Source: Gordius sp. MW1
Lineage: Eukaryota > Nematomorpha > Gordioida > Gordea > Gordiidae
NCBI GenBank assembly: GCA_964036665.1
Contig: OZ038526.1
Span: 20,646,001-20,710,000, forward strand
Reading direction: 5' to 3'
Length of the DNA: 64,000 nt
Shown here: positions 1 through 8,904 of the stretch, piece after piece
Layout of the letters: every line of letters starts with the position of its first letter
Position numbering within the stretch: the first letter of the stretch is position 1
Made by a program: the position numbers and the translations under genes
The notes under the pieces: model-generated
Databases searched by the model: none
Seen by the model: the letters and a program-made list of their open reading frames with translations, nothing else
What the model was told of the DNA's origin: nothing

Positions 1-87
1 TCTAGCGTTTTGGTCGTATCTTACTCCGATTTGAAACGATGCTTGGACTCATCTTTTGCGGAGCTCATGAGAGCTGGCTTAGACTGA
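1..87 (+). CDS. Probable 3'-terminal coding exon of an unidentified gene
   Basis: Frame 1 is open from the first base of the window to a TGA at 85-87 and encodes 28 residues ending in ELMRAGLD. The composition (balanced codons, charged and hydrophobic mix) looks coding and is unlike the AT-rich DNA that follows. An AATAAA at 738-743 could be its polyadenylation signal. I do not recognise the protein. Most of the gene lies to the left of the window. Confidence 0.4.
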   Translation, partial: SSVLVVSYSDLKRCLDSSFAELMRAGLD

Positions 88-804
88 AAAGGGGATGGAT
101 ATTTGGTAAATCAAAGATTTTGTTTTGAGTTTAGGTGTCTAGTTTGAGAAAATATATTTTGAATTTTTACATACACGATGTTATTAATGAGTATTTGTAA
201 AATTTTATTCAACACTATCTTGGGTATAGATCTAATGTATTATGTTTACTGCAAAAACATACGATACGAATGATTATTTTAAACTAGAGATTCCGGATTT
301 CCGAGACCACGTTCAAACTGACACCATTTTATGCCCAAAGGTCGATTTGGATTATAAGTATTTGAATACACTTAGTAAAATTATTTAATAACAACGGCGG
401 AATGCCCACTCCCCCTTTTTTTCCTATAGACTCATTAATAGTGGCTTAATTGGCAACATTCTTATTTGTAAAACTCTCTATCATTAAAACTTAGGTTATA
501 TTTAATAAATATTATATATATATATGTAAACTTTATAAATACGCGTATATATTATGAGATATGTTTTAGACAAATCCCTTGATATTTGTGCTTACAATTA
601 GATTATATATGTATACATATGTAGAAATATAGAAAGAAATGTATGTCATAAATATTATACACAATCAACACGTGCCACACTATTATCCCACTCATGCTAT
701 ACAAATTGTTCGCGCGATTGAATTATGATTGTTTGTAAATAAAGTACCCACCCATTTTAAACGATCGTATCTGATTCGCCTGTTCCTCATCGAAACCTGT
801 GAAA
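88..804. other. Probable 3' UTR or intergenic DNA
   Basis: AT-rich sequence with no convincing reading frame. It contains a candidate polyadenylation signal at 738-743. Nothing else is recognisable. Confidence 0.4.
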
Positions 805-978
805 ATGCTTTTCATTCGTATACTAGTAATACTTGCAGCTACTGTGTGCGTTAAAAATCTATTAAGTAACTTCGTCGCCATTTTAGTGATATTTTCGATA
901 TGCTCACTTTTGGTAAGGCAAACTCAAAAGCTATTAAAAAAACTAATGAGAACATTAAAAAAAAGTTCCCCGAGTTAG
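805..978 (+). CDS. Small ORF with signal-anchor-like N-terminus
   Basis: An ATG at 805 opens a 57-codon frame ending in TAG. The product begins with a basic-flanked hydrophobic stretch (MLFIRILVILAATVC), followed by a second hydrophobic stretch and a Lys-rich tail. It could be a short membrane peptide or the first exon of a secreted protein, because GT dinucleotides follow the first hydrophobic segment. No homology is recognised. It may be chance. Confidence 0.25.
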   Translation: MLFIRILVILAATVCVKNLLSNFVAILVIFSICSLLVRQTQKLLKKLMRTLKKSSPS

Positions 979-1740
979 TGAAACATTCAATTTTTCAACA
1001 AATGAATAGCGTTTAGTTTGTTCAAATATGCGTCAAACATGGTGACCACGTCCGTACTTAATAAAAATTAGCTGTGTCAATTGTATTAATTGTCCATATT
1101 TTCATCGATCCGCGTACAACATTCTTTTTTCATTTTTGGCCCGACATTTTTATAAAGTAGCAACGCTATTTCTCTAAATAGGTAATGATTATAAAGCAAG
1201 GATCATTATGATGAGTAAAAATTAAAAATAGTCTATTAAGAGGGTTAAAAGGGGGGGGGGCAAATTTACCCCCTTCCCCGGGAGAAAGAGAGGGGAGACA
1301 AAGGGAGGCAAATCACTTGGACAAAAAGGGGTGGGGGGGGCAAAGTTTTCAATTTATTAATGATATATAGTATGAGTAAATATTTAAAGTTACTATCGTT
1401 GCAATTGCTTCTATTAAATCTGCTATCAGCTCGAGCTTCTGCTCCGGCAATCTGCTCAATCTGATTTTACTGTTTCGACTCGCTGCTCGAGCATTTTTAT
1501 ATGCTACTGTTCTGCGCGCATATCAAACAACTCAGTGTGTGTGCTTGTGTTTGGAGTTGAAGCAGGTTAGCAAATTAACAACTATAGTACTTAGTTTGGC
1601 ATAGACATTTCATATATAATCGCGTTGTGTTTTAAAAACAGCTGGGTTTTGTTTAATCGACCTTTATGTCAACAAGACTAACCGACGACCCTGGTATATT
1701 TTACACATTTCGACTAGGCCCGGAAGTCGATAAGAAAAAC
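979..1740. other. Intergenic, with a degenerate dispersed repeat
   Basis: Contains G-runs near 1251 and 1326. The part from about 1367 to 1580 resembles 52140-52375 (shared stretches around TTGCTTCTA, AAATCTGC, CAACT.AGTGTG and AATTAACAACT). It is an old dispersed repeat of unknown class. Confidence 0.4.
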
Positions 1741-2394
1741 CAGGCGCGTAGCCAAGGGGGCGAAAAGCGGGTTTCTACCCTCTTGATTAAAATTTGAAAT
1801 TTTTTTGATTAAATTAGATTAAATGGGTTAAAATATTATAGTGTAATTGCATAAAAGATTTTGAGACATTTATAAAAGTTTGAAAACATAATATATACAA
1901 TCAATTTTTCGAATTTAATTTTTGACTAAAAGCTTGCACCCCACCATTATAATTTTCCACCATTGATTGTTAATTATGAAAAACTTGTTTTTTTATCTAA
2001 ACACTGTTCATTTAGCTGTACTAAAAAATGTCAAGTAAACAGATTATGTGACTGTATAATTTTGCTTATTAGCAACTTGAGAATTTTTGCAGGTCAAACT
2101 CATATAATTTTGCTTTGGTTTCCGCCATTATTTAATTTTACCTAAATGATAATACTTTCTGCCAGTTGAATAACTTGCATAAGGTCCATGTCCCTTTTTA
2201 AGGTGTAAAAGCTATAGTAAATGTTCTGATTAAGGAAGAGAAGAGATTTTCCAACGCTGGTTATATAGCGCCTTGAAGTTTCGCATATATTGTACGCGAA
2301 GTTTATTTTTGTTACATTATAAATAAGTGTCGAAAATTTTTTGAATTTTTCCTCCCCCTTGAGAAAATCCTGGCTACGCGCCTGAGAAAACAGA
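1741..2394. mobile_element. MITE with CAGGCGCGTAGCC terminal inverted repeats
   Basis: The element starts CAGGCGCGTAGCC and ends GGCTACGCGCCTG, about 654 bp. The flanks AGAAAAAC and AGAAAACA differ slightly and are compatible with a decayed 8-bp target duplication, as in hAT elements. The interior has no transposase. The termini resemble the shorter GGCGTAGCCAGG MITEs in the TOX introns. It splits an older sequence whose halves lie at about 1625-1740 and 2395-2455. Confidence 0.65.
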
Positions 2395-2763
2395 CCAGTT
2401 TATGTTTAGCCGACTAAATCTAATGGTGGATCAAACAAAACCGAGCCGTCTTTAGCACACTATAGCGCTTGCGTTATTTATGAAGGTTACTTATGTTAAA
2501 AACAATAAATTTTAAATTTCTTCATAAAACAGTTGTAAAATGTTTAAACATTAGACACCTTGAGTGAATCTTGTACATTTTCATTATGTACTACTATTAG
2601 AGCCCTGCACGGGCCGCCCGAAGCCCGATCGGGCTCGGGTCGGGCCTGATGAGGCTGCCCGACCCGAGGCCCGATATGACTAATGCCAATTAATCTTGTA
2701 AAATATGATTTAATTAAAACTAGATATTAATTGCACAACTCTACAAACATTGATTTTGTGATT

Positions 2764-4261
2764 ACATCCCGCAATCCGACCAATAATCCTGATAAAGAAT
2801 TTTGCGCTGAAAAATAATCTGTCTTTAGTTTTTTCCATAATTACAAGTTTTTTATATATACGAGGTTGAAGGTGCCAAAAATGCCATTTTTAAGCCTTTT
2901 TGAGGCTATATTGTCACGATATTTTTAATATTTAGTGAAAAATAGTAATATATTCATGTAGATTAAAGTTTCATCTTTAGGTCCATTAATTTTTTCGTTA
3001 CACCTTTATATTTAAATTTATTCGCGTCTTTGTGAACCCCTTCCCCTTATCAAAATTCGTCCCACTATGTCTGGAAAAAGGAGTACATTAGAGTACATAC
3101 TACACACGCGCTGTTTACTAACACATCTCTCTACCTTTCTCCATCTCTTCCACTCCCGCCCTCATGTGTATCCAACAAGCTAGAGGTGTGCACGGATCAA
3201 ATTTTTTTGATCCGATCCGAGGGGTTTTTGAAAAATTTTATATCCATCCGATCCGAATTTTTTAAAATCAAAATCCGATCCGATCCGAGTTTTTTAAAAT
3301 CTAAATCCGATCCGATCCGAAATTTTTAAATTAAAATTTTAGGGACAGAACTTTTTATTGATGATTAAATTCAAAATACATAAAAACAAGGTATAGCAAT
3401 TTTAATATATCTGAAATTTGACTAATTCCATATTATTATATAAAATAATAAAGAATCTAAATTTTCTGGTTTAATTCGCGTTCTTCTATCTTCTAATGTT
3501 CTTCCAGCCACCGAGAAATTTCTTTCCTAAGTGGTAGAGGTATAACTAAAACTTTATTTGCCAGCTTATAAAGCCTTGGCAGGACTGTTTGATATGAAAC
3601 TCACCATTTCAGTAAATCTTTTTTTAAATCATATTTGCAATCTTCATTTCAAATATAATTATGAAAAGGTATACTAAAAATTATAATTTAATTAATTAGA
3701 ACTTATTATTGTTTATTTTAAATTTGAAAATCCGATCCGACTAAAATAAAATGTTGATCCGATCCGACTTCCAAAATTAAAATGTTGATCCGATCCGAGT
3801 TCGGACGGATCGGATTGATCCGTGCACACCTCTAATCCAAGCACACATGAAGGGGGCGGGAGTGGAGGAGAAAGAGAGGAGAGTAGGTGAAGGAAGGGGG
3901 AGAGATATGTGTTAGAAAACATCGCGTACGCATTATGAACTTTAATGTACTCCGTTTACCAGACATCGTGGGACGAATTTTGATAAGGAGAGGGGGTTTA
4001 CGCAAACGGGTATAAATTTAAGTGTAAGGGTGATACAAAAAAAATAAAAGAATGGACCTATAGATCAAACTCTAATCTACATAATATATTAGTATTTTTA
4101 ACTAATATTAAAAACGTGGCAATATAGCCTCAAAAAGGGCATTTTTAGCACTTTCAACCTCGTATATCTAAAAAACTGGTAATTGTAGAAAAAAACTAAA
4201 AAACATATTATTTTTCAGTGCAAAATTCTCTATCAGAATTATTGGTCGGATTGCGGGATGT
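2764..4261. mobile_element. Foldback element with arms of about 420 bp
   Basis: The left arm (2764-3180) and right arm (3835-4261) are long imperfect inverted repeats. The arm ends read CATCCCGCAATCCGACC and GGTCGGATTGCGGGATG. The arms share, in inverted order, the motifs TATACGAGGTTGAA, GAGGCTATATTG, GGACGAATTTTG-like and CACATG. The element sits inside the outer hAT and is itself interrupted at its centre by 3181-3834. Confidence 0.8.
3181..3834. mobile_element. hAT-derived MITE of the GATCCGATCCG family (innermost nest)
   Basis: The terminal inverted repeats are TAGAGGTGTGCACGGATCAA and its complement at the other end. Subterminal tandem GATCCGATCCG motifs are on both sides. It is a deleted relative of 10550-11617, sharing degenerate hATC-coding sequence at about 3470-3660 and the AAAAGGTATACTAAAAATTA segment. 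Flanking sequence (CCAACAAGC and TCCAAGC) is compatible with a decayed target duplication. Confidence 0.8.
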
Positions 4262-4692
4262 TTTTTTTGTAGACCTGTGTTATCTTTGTACACCATACAT
4301 AATATAGCTTCCAAGCTTCAGCATTTTATAATATTTTGACCTAAATTGCAAATCTTATTCTAGTATTAAATATATTTATAGTAGCTATTACTTAAAAAAA
4401 TTTTATTTGGAGCTGTTATATAGAAACTATTTTATAACGTTAGATTTCCAGTTTTGAATAAATTGTAGCCAGTGAAAATGAAAATTTTATTTAACACTTA
4501 TCCTAGCTGTAAATTACGATTAATAACAATTTAATGCATTATATATTTTTATGGTAAATAATCTTCAATTCTGTTTGAAAAATCGGGCTCGGGTCGGGCT
4601 AAAAATAAAAAGTCGTTCGGGCTTGGGCAAAATAAAAACAGAGACGCGGGCTCGGACGGAAAAAATTCATTTTTCAGGGTTCTAACTACTAT

Positions 4693-5529
4693 AGATAAAA
4701 ACTAATATATAAATATTCACAGATAAAGGTCCCAAACTATAAAATCCATCAATAGCTTTTTTTAGGTCATTCCGACATAACCAGTTCATAATAATGAAAT
4801 ATATAAATTTTATTAAAAATGGGTGAAATATAATAAAAAAGAGCGATATAATATTAAACTCAATATTTAACTTTTATCTTTTTAAATAGTTTCAATTGCA
4901 TACATTGATGGAAAACGGTGTTTACAGGAATGAAATAAGCGATTAACAAGCAGACGATTTTTATGAACGTCGCAAATCAAAAACAGAAAATAATCTGTAA
5001 AATCAAGCTGGCATATCTTTGAAATAAAAAAATATTGTACACATAAATAATGGTAAAATTTCATAAGATTTAATACCTTATCAAGGTAAATGAGGGCGTT
5101 GCACATTACATAACGTTTAAAACATCGAAAGTTCTTGACCGATCGCTTAAACGTTAAATTATACTGTGTTGTTTTTACAAGTGTCAAAATAATACTATAT
5201 CATCGGTTATTAAATATCATGAAGTGAAGCTGCTAAATATTCGATTGTTTGAAAATAAGACGATATTTTAGGGCCGTTCATGTTTGGCGCTGCGATGCAG
5301 TAATTTCAAAATTGCAAAAACATCACATTTAAATTATTACGTGGTGTACACTATAAACGTATCCAATAGAAATGGCTGAAAAACACAATGATAATGATCT
5401 GAAAAAATCAGGAGAGCAAAAAATGATTTAAAGGCGCCGGCCACGTGATAATTTTAATTCGTGATTTGCACAATTTCAAAACAACTACCCCGCAACATTC
5501 CCTACTTTCGCAATAGCGTGTAAACCTTT
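4693..5529. other. Unassigned DNA downstream of dysbindin
   Basis: AT-rich. The 101-codon open frame at 4882-5187 has low-complexity Cys, Phe and Leu-rich composition and no recognisable domain. The part nearest 5529 should contain the dysbindin 3' UTR. No other feature is seen. Confidence 0.4.
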
Positions 5530-6321
5530 TCAAAGAATAACTAAATCGTCGGAAGGTGACGAAATTGGTGTAAATTCTTCGCAAGACGACGGCGACAATT
5601 TGGAAATTTCTTCTTTGTCAATTTTATGGTATTCATTAGAATCCACCATTACTTGATTGGAGGCGGAGGAACAATAACTTTCCACTGCAGATATTTCTTT
5701 CAGTTCGTCTTCTAGACTTTTGAAACTATTCAAGGTCCCAGGGGTTGGTGCAAGGCTGGAAATGGCGTCGGATGTTTCATAATTCCCCTCTGGGCTATTA
5801 AGCATCACAGTAGCTCCAGATTTTAAAAGGAATCCCTCAAGTTGTAGTTTCGCGTTATTCAAACTCTTATTTTCTTCGGGGATAGAAGATACTTTTATTT
5901 GTAAATCTTCTGCTTCTACAAATTTTGTAACATTCTCTGAATCATCATCTATATCTCCTGGCAAATCAGGTTCCATTTGTAAATTCTGCATATTTTCTAG
6001 GTCAGAAGCAATGTTTTTCACCAGCCCTTCCAATTGTAAATGGTCCCTATTTAAATTTACATCTTCTGCTGCCTTTTGATTATTTTCTACTTCCAAATGG
6101 GATTTTGGTAATTGGCTTTCTTCTAGATTCATTTGAATTTCAGCCATTATTGAATCGTCTTGGAGTTTTGTTTGATTCTCTTGGTACATTGTTGGCTTAT
6201 TTGTTTTAGTTCTTTGTGTAGTGATTACGTCAACAATTTTAATTTTTGAATTGGGAGAATATGAATTTTGAGGATCAGAAAAGATTTTATATGGATCATC
6301 TAATATTCTTTTATGGGAAAT
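5530..6321 (-). CDS. DTNBP1-like: Dysbindin terminal exon
   Basis: This exon has 264 codons including a TGA stop. It begins at acceptor TATAAG with phase 0 and encodes an acidic, Asn/Ser/Glu-rich tail with short Leu-rich repeats (LQLEG appears twice). No domain beyond predicted disorder or coil. Divergent, long C-termini are common in this family. Confidence 0.8.
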   Translation of the reverse strand: MSHKRILDDPYKIFSDPQNSYSPNSKIKIVDVITTQRTKTNKPTMYQENQTKLQDDSIMAEIQMNLEESQLPKSHLEVENNQKAAEDVNLNRDHLQLEGLVKNIASDLENMQNLQMEPDLPGDIDDDSENVTKFVEAEDLQIKVSSIPEENKSLNNAKLQLEGFLLKSGATVMLNSPEGNYETSDAISSLAPTPGTLNSFKSLEDELKEISAVESYCSSASNQVMVDSNEYHKIDKEEISKLSPSSCEEFTPISSPSDDLVIL

Positions 6322-7135
6322 CTTATAGTAATTTAAATATATTTAGTTCTTTAGAAATCCTTATCTATTACACAATGGTAATTAGAGGAAAACAAAAAAA
6401 TTATGAGTTATAAAAAATTAAAATATCAATGAAAACATTTATAAGTTGTTAAATCTTCAAAAACTTACATCCTCACATTCATCAAGTTGTCGTAAAAATG
6501 CTTGTTCTAGTCTCAAGCATCTTTCTCTGTCTTTAGCATTCATTTTTTTCTTTGCCTGAGCCAGCTTAATTTGATATGATTCTTCCATTTCAGCTAAAAA
6601 ATTAATTTTTTTTTATATATAGTTTATCACTTAAAATGGTGAAAATAAATTTTAAATTAATAATATAAACCTTGTATATTTTCTAATTCCATTTTCTTCT
6701 CTTCTCTATACCCAGCTAGCTTGAGTCTATGATTAAGCTTATTTTCTTGAATATCCATTTGATCACATAAATCTTCCAATAAATACATGGCACTTTCAAT
6801 CTCTTCAAACAAACTTTCCATATTAGCTATAAAACTTGTTTTTGAATAGATAAATCTTACATATGGAACTAAGAACTTCATTGATTTTAAGATTCATTTC
6901 AGGTAAGTTATTTAACATTGATTTAAAAATTGTAATCTCCTTATATTTTTTATTTAACAAAGATAAGAGTTGGGGTAAATGACTTTCAACATCTGATGCT
7001 TTACATGAATTTAAAACACTTTGGTGATGACTTTTTGACCATTTTTCATTTATACTAAATCATAAAAAAACATAAGACATTACAATATACTCATTAATAA
7101 GTTTATCCGTATATTGTGTTGAGATTTGTGAATCA
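5530..7135 (-). CDS. DTNBP1-like: Dysbindin-like gene (partial, five exons resolved)
   Basis: Dysbindin is a coiled-coil subunit of the BLOC-1 complex, acting in lysosome-related organelle and synaptic-vesicle trafficking. Exons, in order: 7079-7135, 6861-7054, 6671-6826, 6469-6593 and 5530-6321. All junctions have GT/AG and compatible phases. The diagnostic block is MESLFEEIESAMYLLEDLCD followed by a Lys/Glu-rich helix (exons 6671-6826 and 6469-6593), matching the family core around its LEDLCGQ motif. An upstream NEKW motif fits the family's conserved HWEK. About 440 codons are visible, more than the roughly 350 of the human protein; the excess is an acidic, Ser-rich C-terminal exon ending DDLVIL. 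The N-terminal exon(s) are not resolved. Introns are 24, 34, 77 and 147 nt. The gene lies 3' of TOX on the same strand with no sign of cotranscription. Confidence 0.85.
6469..6593 (-). CDS. DTNBP1-like: Dysbindin coiled-coil exon
   Basis: Encodes AEMEESYQIKLAQAKKKMNA followed by a Glu/Arg helix with ERCLRLEQAFLRQLDE. This corresponds to the QMKLKERQKFFEEAF-type stretch of the family. Phase 2 in, phase 0 out. Confidence 0.85.
6671..6826 (-). CDS. DTNBP1-like: Dysbindin core exon
   Basis: Encodes NMESLFEEIESAMYLLEDLC and then a Lys/Glu-rich helix. This is the most conserved dysbindin block and the main basis for the gene call. Phases 1 in and 1 out agree with both neighbours. Confidence 0.9.
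6861..7054 (-). CDS. DTNBP1-like: Dysbindin exon with NEKW motif
   Basis: Encodes INEKWSKSHHQSVLNS and then a helical segment ending EVLSSI. The Trp aligns with the conserved HWEK of the family. The exon is preceded by the 24-nt candidate intron and followed by a 34-nt intron. Confidence 0.85.
7079..7135 (-). CDS. DTNBP1-like: Dysbindin small upstream exon
   Basis: A 57-nt exon (acceptor ATAAAG, donor GTCTTATG) encoding DSQISTQYTDKLINEYIV. Joining it to 7054 gives an ungapped match in spacing to the family stretch that precedes the conserved Trp. It requires a 24-nt intron at 7055-7078; without splicing, a TGA in the same frame would end the protein. Confidence 0.6.
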
Positions 7136-7421
7136 CTTTATGGATATAAACACATATATCTTTTACTAATTACTTTGTGTTTATTTGTTTATAAATTTTC
7201 TTAATGCTTGAAAACATATGTAAATAATATAATTATGGACAATTTAGCAAAAAATCTAAAATGTAACGATAAAAACGACTTGTGACACATTAACATTATA
7301 TAAGTCTTTTTGTTTTTGTGTGTAATTTAAAATTTGCACTTTAAACTGAATACTCAATGTCCCTGAGATTTTAGTATGTAACATCTAACCTTATATAAAG
7401 CTGTTAACGTATAGGGGACAG

Positions 7422-7484
7422 TTTGAAGGAATTGATGAAGAACCCTGTATTTTTGTGATACTCAGACCAATCATGCCACGTGTA
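7422..7484. other. Exon-like segment, strand ambiguous
   Basis: On the plus strand, 7422-7481 is flanked by a good acceptor (GGGGACAG) and a strong donor (CGT|GTAAGT) and is open (FEGIDEEPCIFVILRPIMPR). On the minus strand, the same DNA reads WHDWSEYHKNTG and ends at a GT donor at 7443 in the phase needed for 7135; its DWxxxH pattern resembles the dysbindin N-terminal region. The minus reading has no usable AG acceptor upstream. I cannot decide between them. Confidence 0.35.
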
Positions 7485-7489
7485 AGTAA

Positions 7490-8816
7490 ATTATATAAGT
7501 TTTTATATCTATACAACTGATTACAAATGAAACTAAGGCTTACTATAATTCAGATTTTAAAATTAATTTTTGGCATTATATATCGAACTAATGTAGTTTC
7601 TATATTAAGTGTAAAAATTAATTTCTAATGTTTAAATGTATTTTAAAGGCTATATTTAAAAAGAGCAACCAATATAATATTAATTGAGAGAAGTAGAGAT
7701 GTAGTTGCATAATATAAACATATCACATTGTCGACACGGGTGTCACCTGAAGAACCAGACGTTAAACCCTCATCGTATACGCGATAAAATTAGACAAGAG
7801 TCCATTGAAATTAATGAAGCTGGGAGCTAGTTTTCTAATCGCAAGACTCAACAAAAGTCAGCTCGCTAAACGCTGCAACTATGGCTGCTTGCCTTGAAAA
7901 TTTCGATACCCTAAACGAACGATGGTCCAGGCAGCATGTCCTTAATTAAGGTGGAAAGAATAAAACGAAAGGGTAATAGGAGGTAGCTGCAAACTTTGAT
8001 TCAATGATTTAAAAAGGTAGAGCAACGGAGTGATAATCATAGTAGCTTTACAACCGCAAGATAAAGTCACTTATTAGCACAGAAAAAGCCGATTCATGAT
8101 GTTTAATTGCATGGAAGTTCAATGATCATAGTAGACTAGTTAAGCAACTCAGTAGACGCTGATGATGAACAGCTTACTTTTCTTGCAAGGTATTTTCATC
8201 TGTTTGATCAAATCGGCAACACAAGAAAAAGATTAACAATACCTTGGAGGGGATGGTTATGAGTCGAGGTACGATGGTGAAAGCGAAGTAATCTTAAATA
8301 TGACCGTAAAATTTGATTTGGCCATCATAACCAATTCGTTTAAAAAACGTAACAGTAGAAATGAAGCTTCGCAGATCGACTAATTCTTAATCTCAAAAAC
8401 ACAGACTCCACACGACCTAAAGAATTGGGGGGGGGCGATATTGGACAAGATTTTTTTCGTACTTGTACCATGGGCGAAACTAGGTGAGAAATATAGCCCT
8501 CATTAAAGTATTATACACAAATTTAAGATTAAAAAATAAAATTAAATATATATCTCCATACATGATTTTTGTATTAACCCTTTAAATACAAATCAGTTTT
8601 AGCGATATGTATATAGAAAAATGGGGCACATAATAATAAATATTTTTTATAAAGTACTGAGTGATACAATAAATATCCGTATATAACACATATTTTGAAA
8701 TCACAAGAAAGATATATGCCCAATGGAATTATGTAGTTTTTTTTATAAAAATGGCGTCGCACTAAGCTTCCGCAGGGTAACCGGTGGTAGAAGATATATT
8801 CACCCTCCGTCGAATA
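7490..8816. other. Unassigned DNA between TOX and dysbindin
   Basis: The part at 7725-8300 has higher GC and looks like a degraded repeat with no intact frame. A G-run lies at about 8428. The TOX 3' UTR should occupy the right end. The 62-codon frame at 8574-8762 looks like chance. Confidence 0.4.
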
Positions 8817-8904
8817 TCACACGACAGAAGTCCTTTGCGTAGGCAGAGAATGCTCAATGGTGTTGGAAGTTTGCCTAGCAGATACCCAAGCATTAAAAAC
8901 ATCC
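8817..8904 (-). CDS. TOX-like: TOX exon 8: C-terminus
   Basis: Acceptor TTATAG at 8905. Joined to exon 7, it gives [20 protein letters not shown], matching the HCRDVFLAWVASR ending of TOX3/TOX4-type proteins, then a short tail and TGA. The intron before it is 3,198 bp and holds a hAT element and a Mutator-like MITE. Confidence 0.9.

Larger units (their letters stand above)
2598..4684. mobile_element. hAT element with GCCCG-rich ends, hosting two nested insertions
   Basis: The ends TAGAGCCCTG and CAGGGTTCTA are inverted repeats with one mismatch, and both sides carry the exact 8-bp duplication ACTACTAT (2590-2597 and 4685-4692). Subterminal DNA is rich in CGGGCTCGGGTCGGGC motifs on both sides. 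No transposase of its own is visible. Most of the interior is the foldback element at 2764-4261. Confidence 0.85.

Noticed and set aside
7476..7500. U12-type AT-AC acceptor for the dysbindin candidate exon
   Set aside because: The sequence TACTTAC lies near the right place, but no U12 branch-point motif (TTCCTTRAC) is visible upstream.
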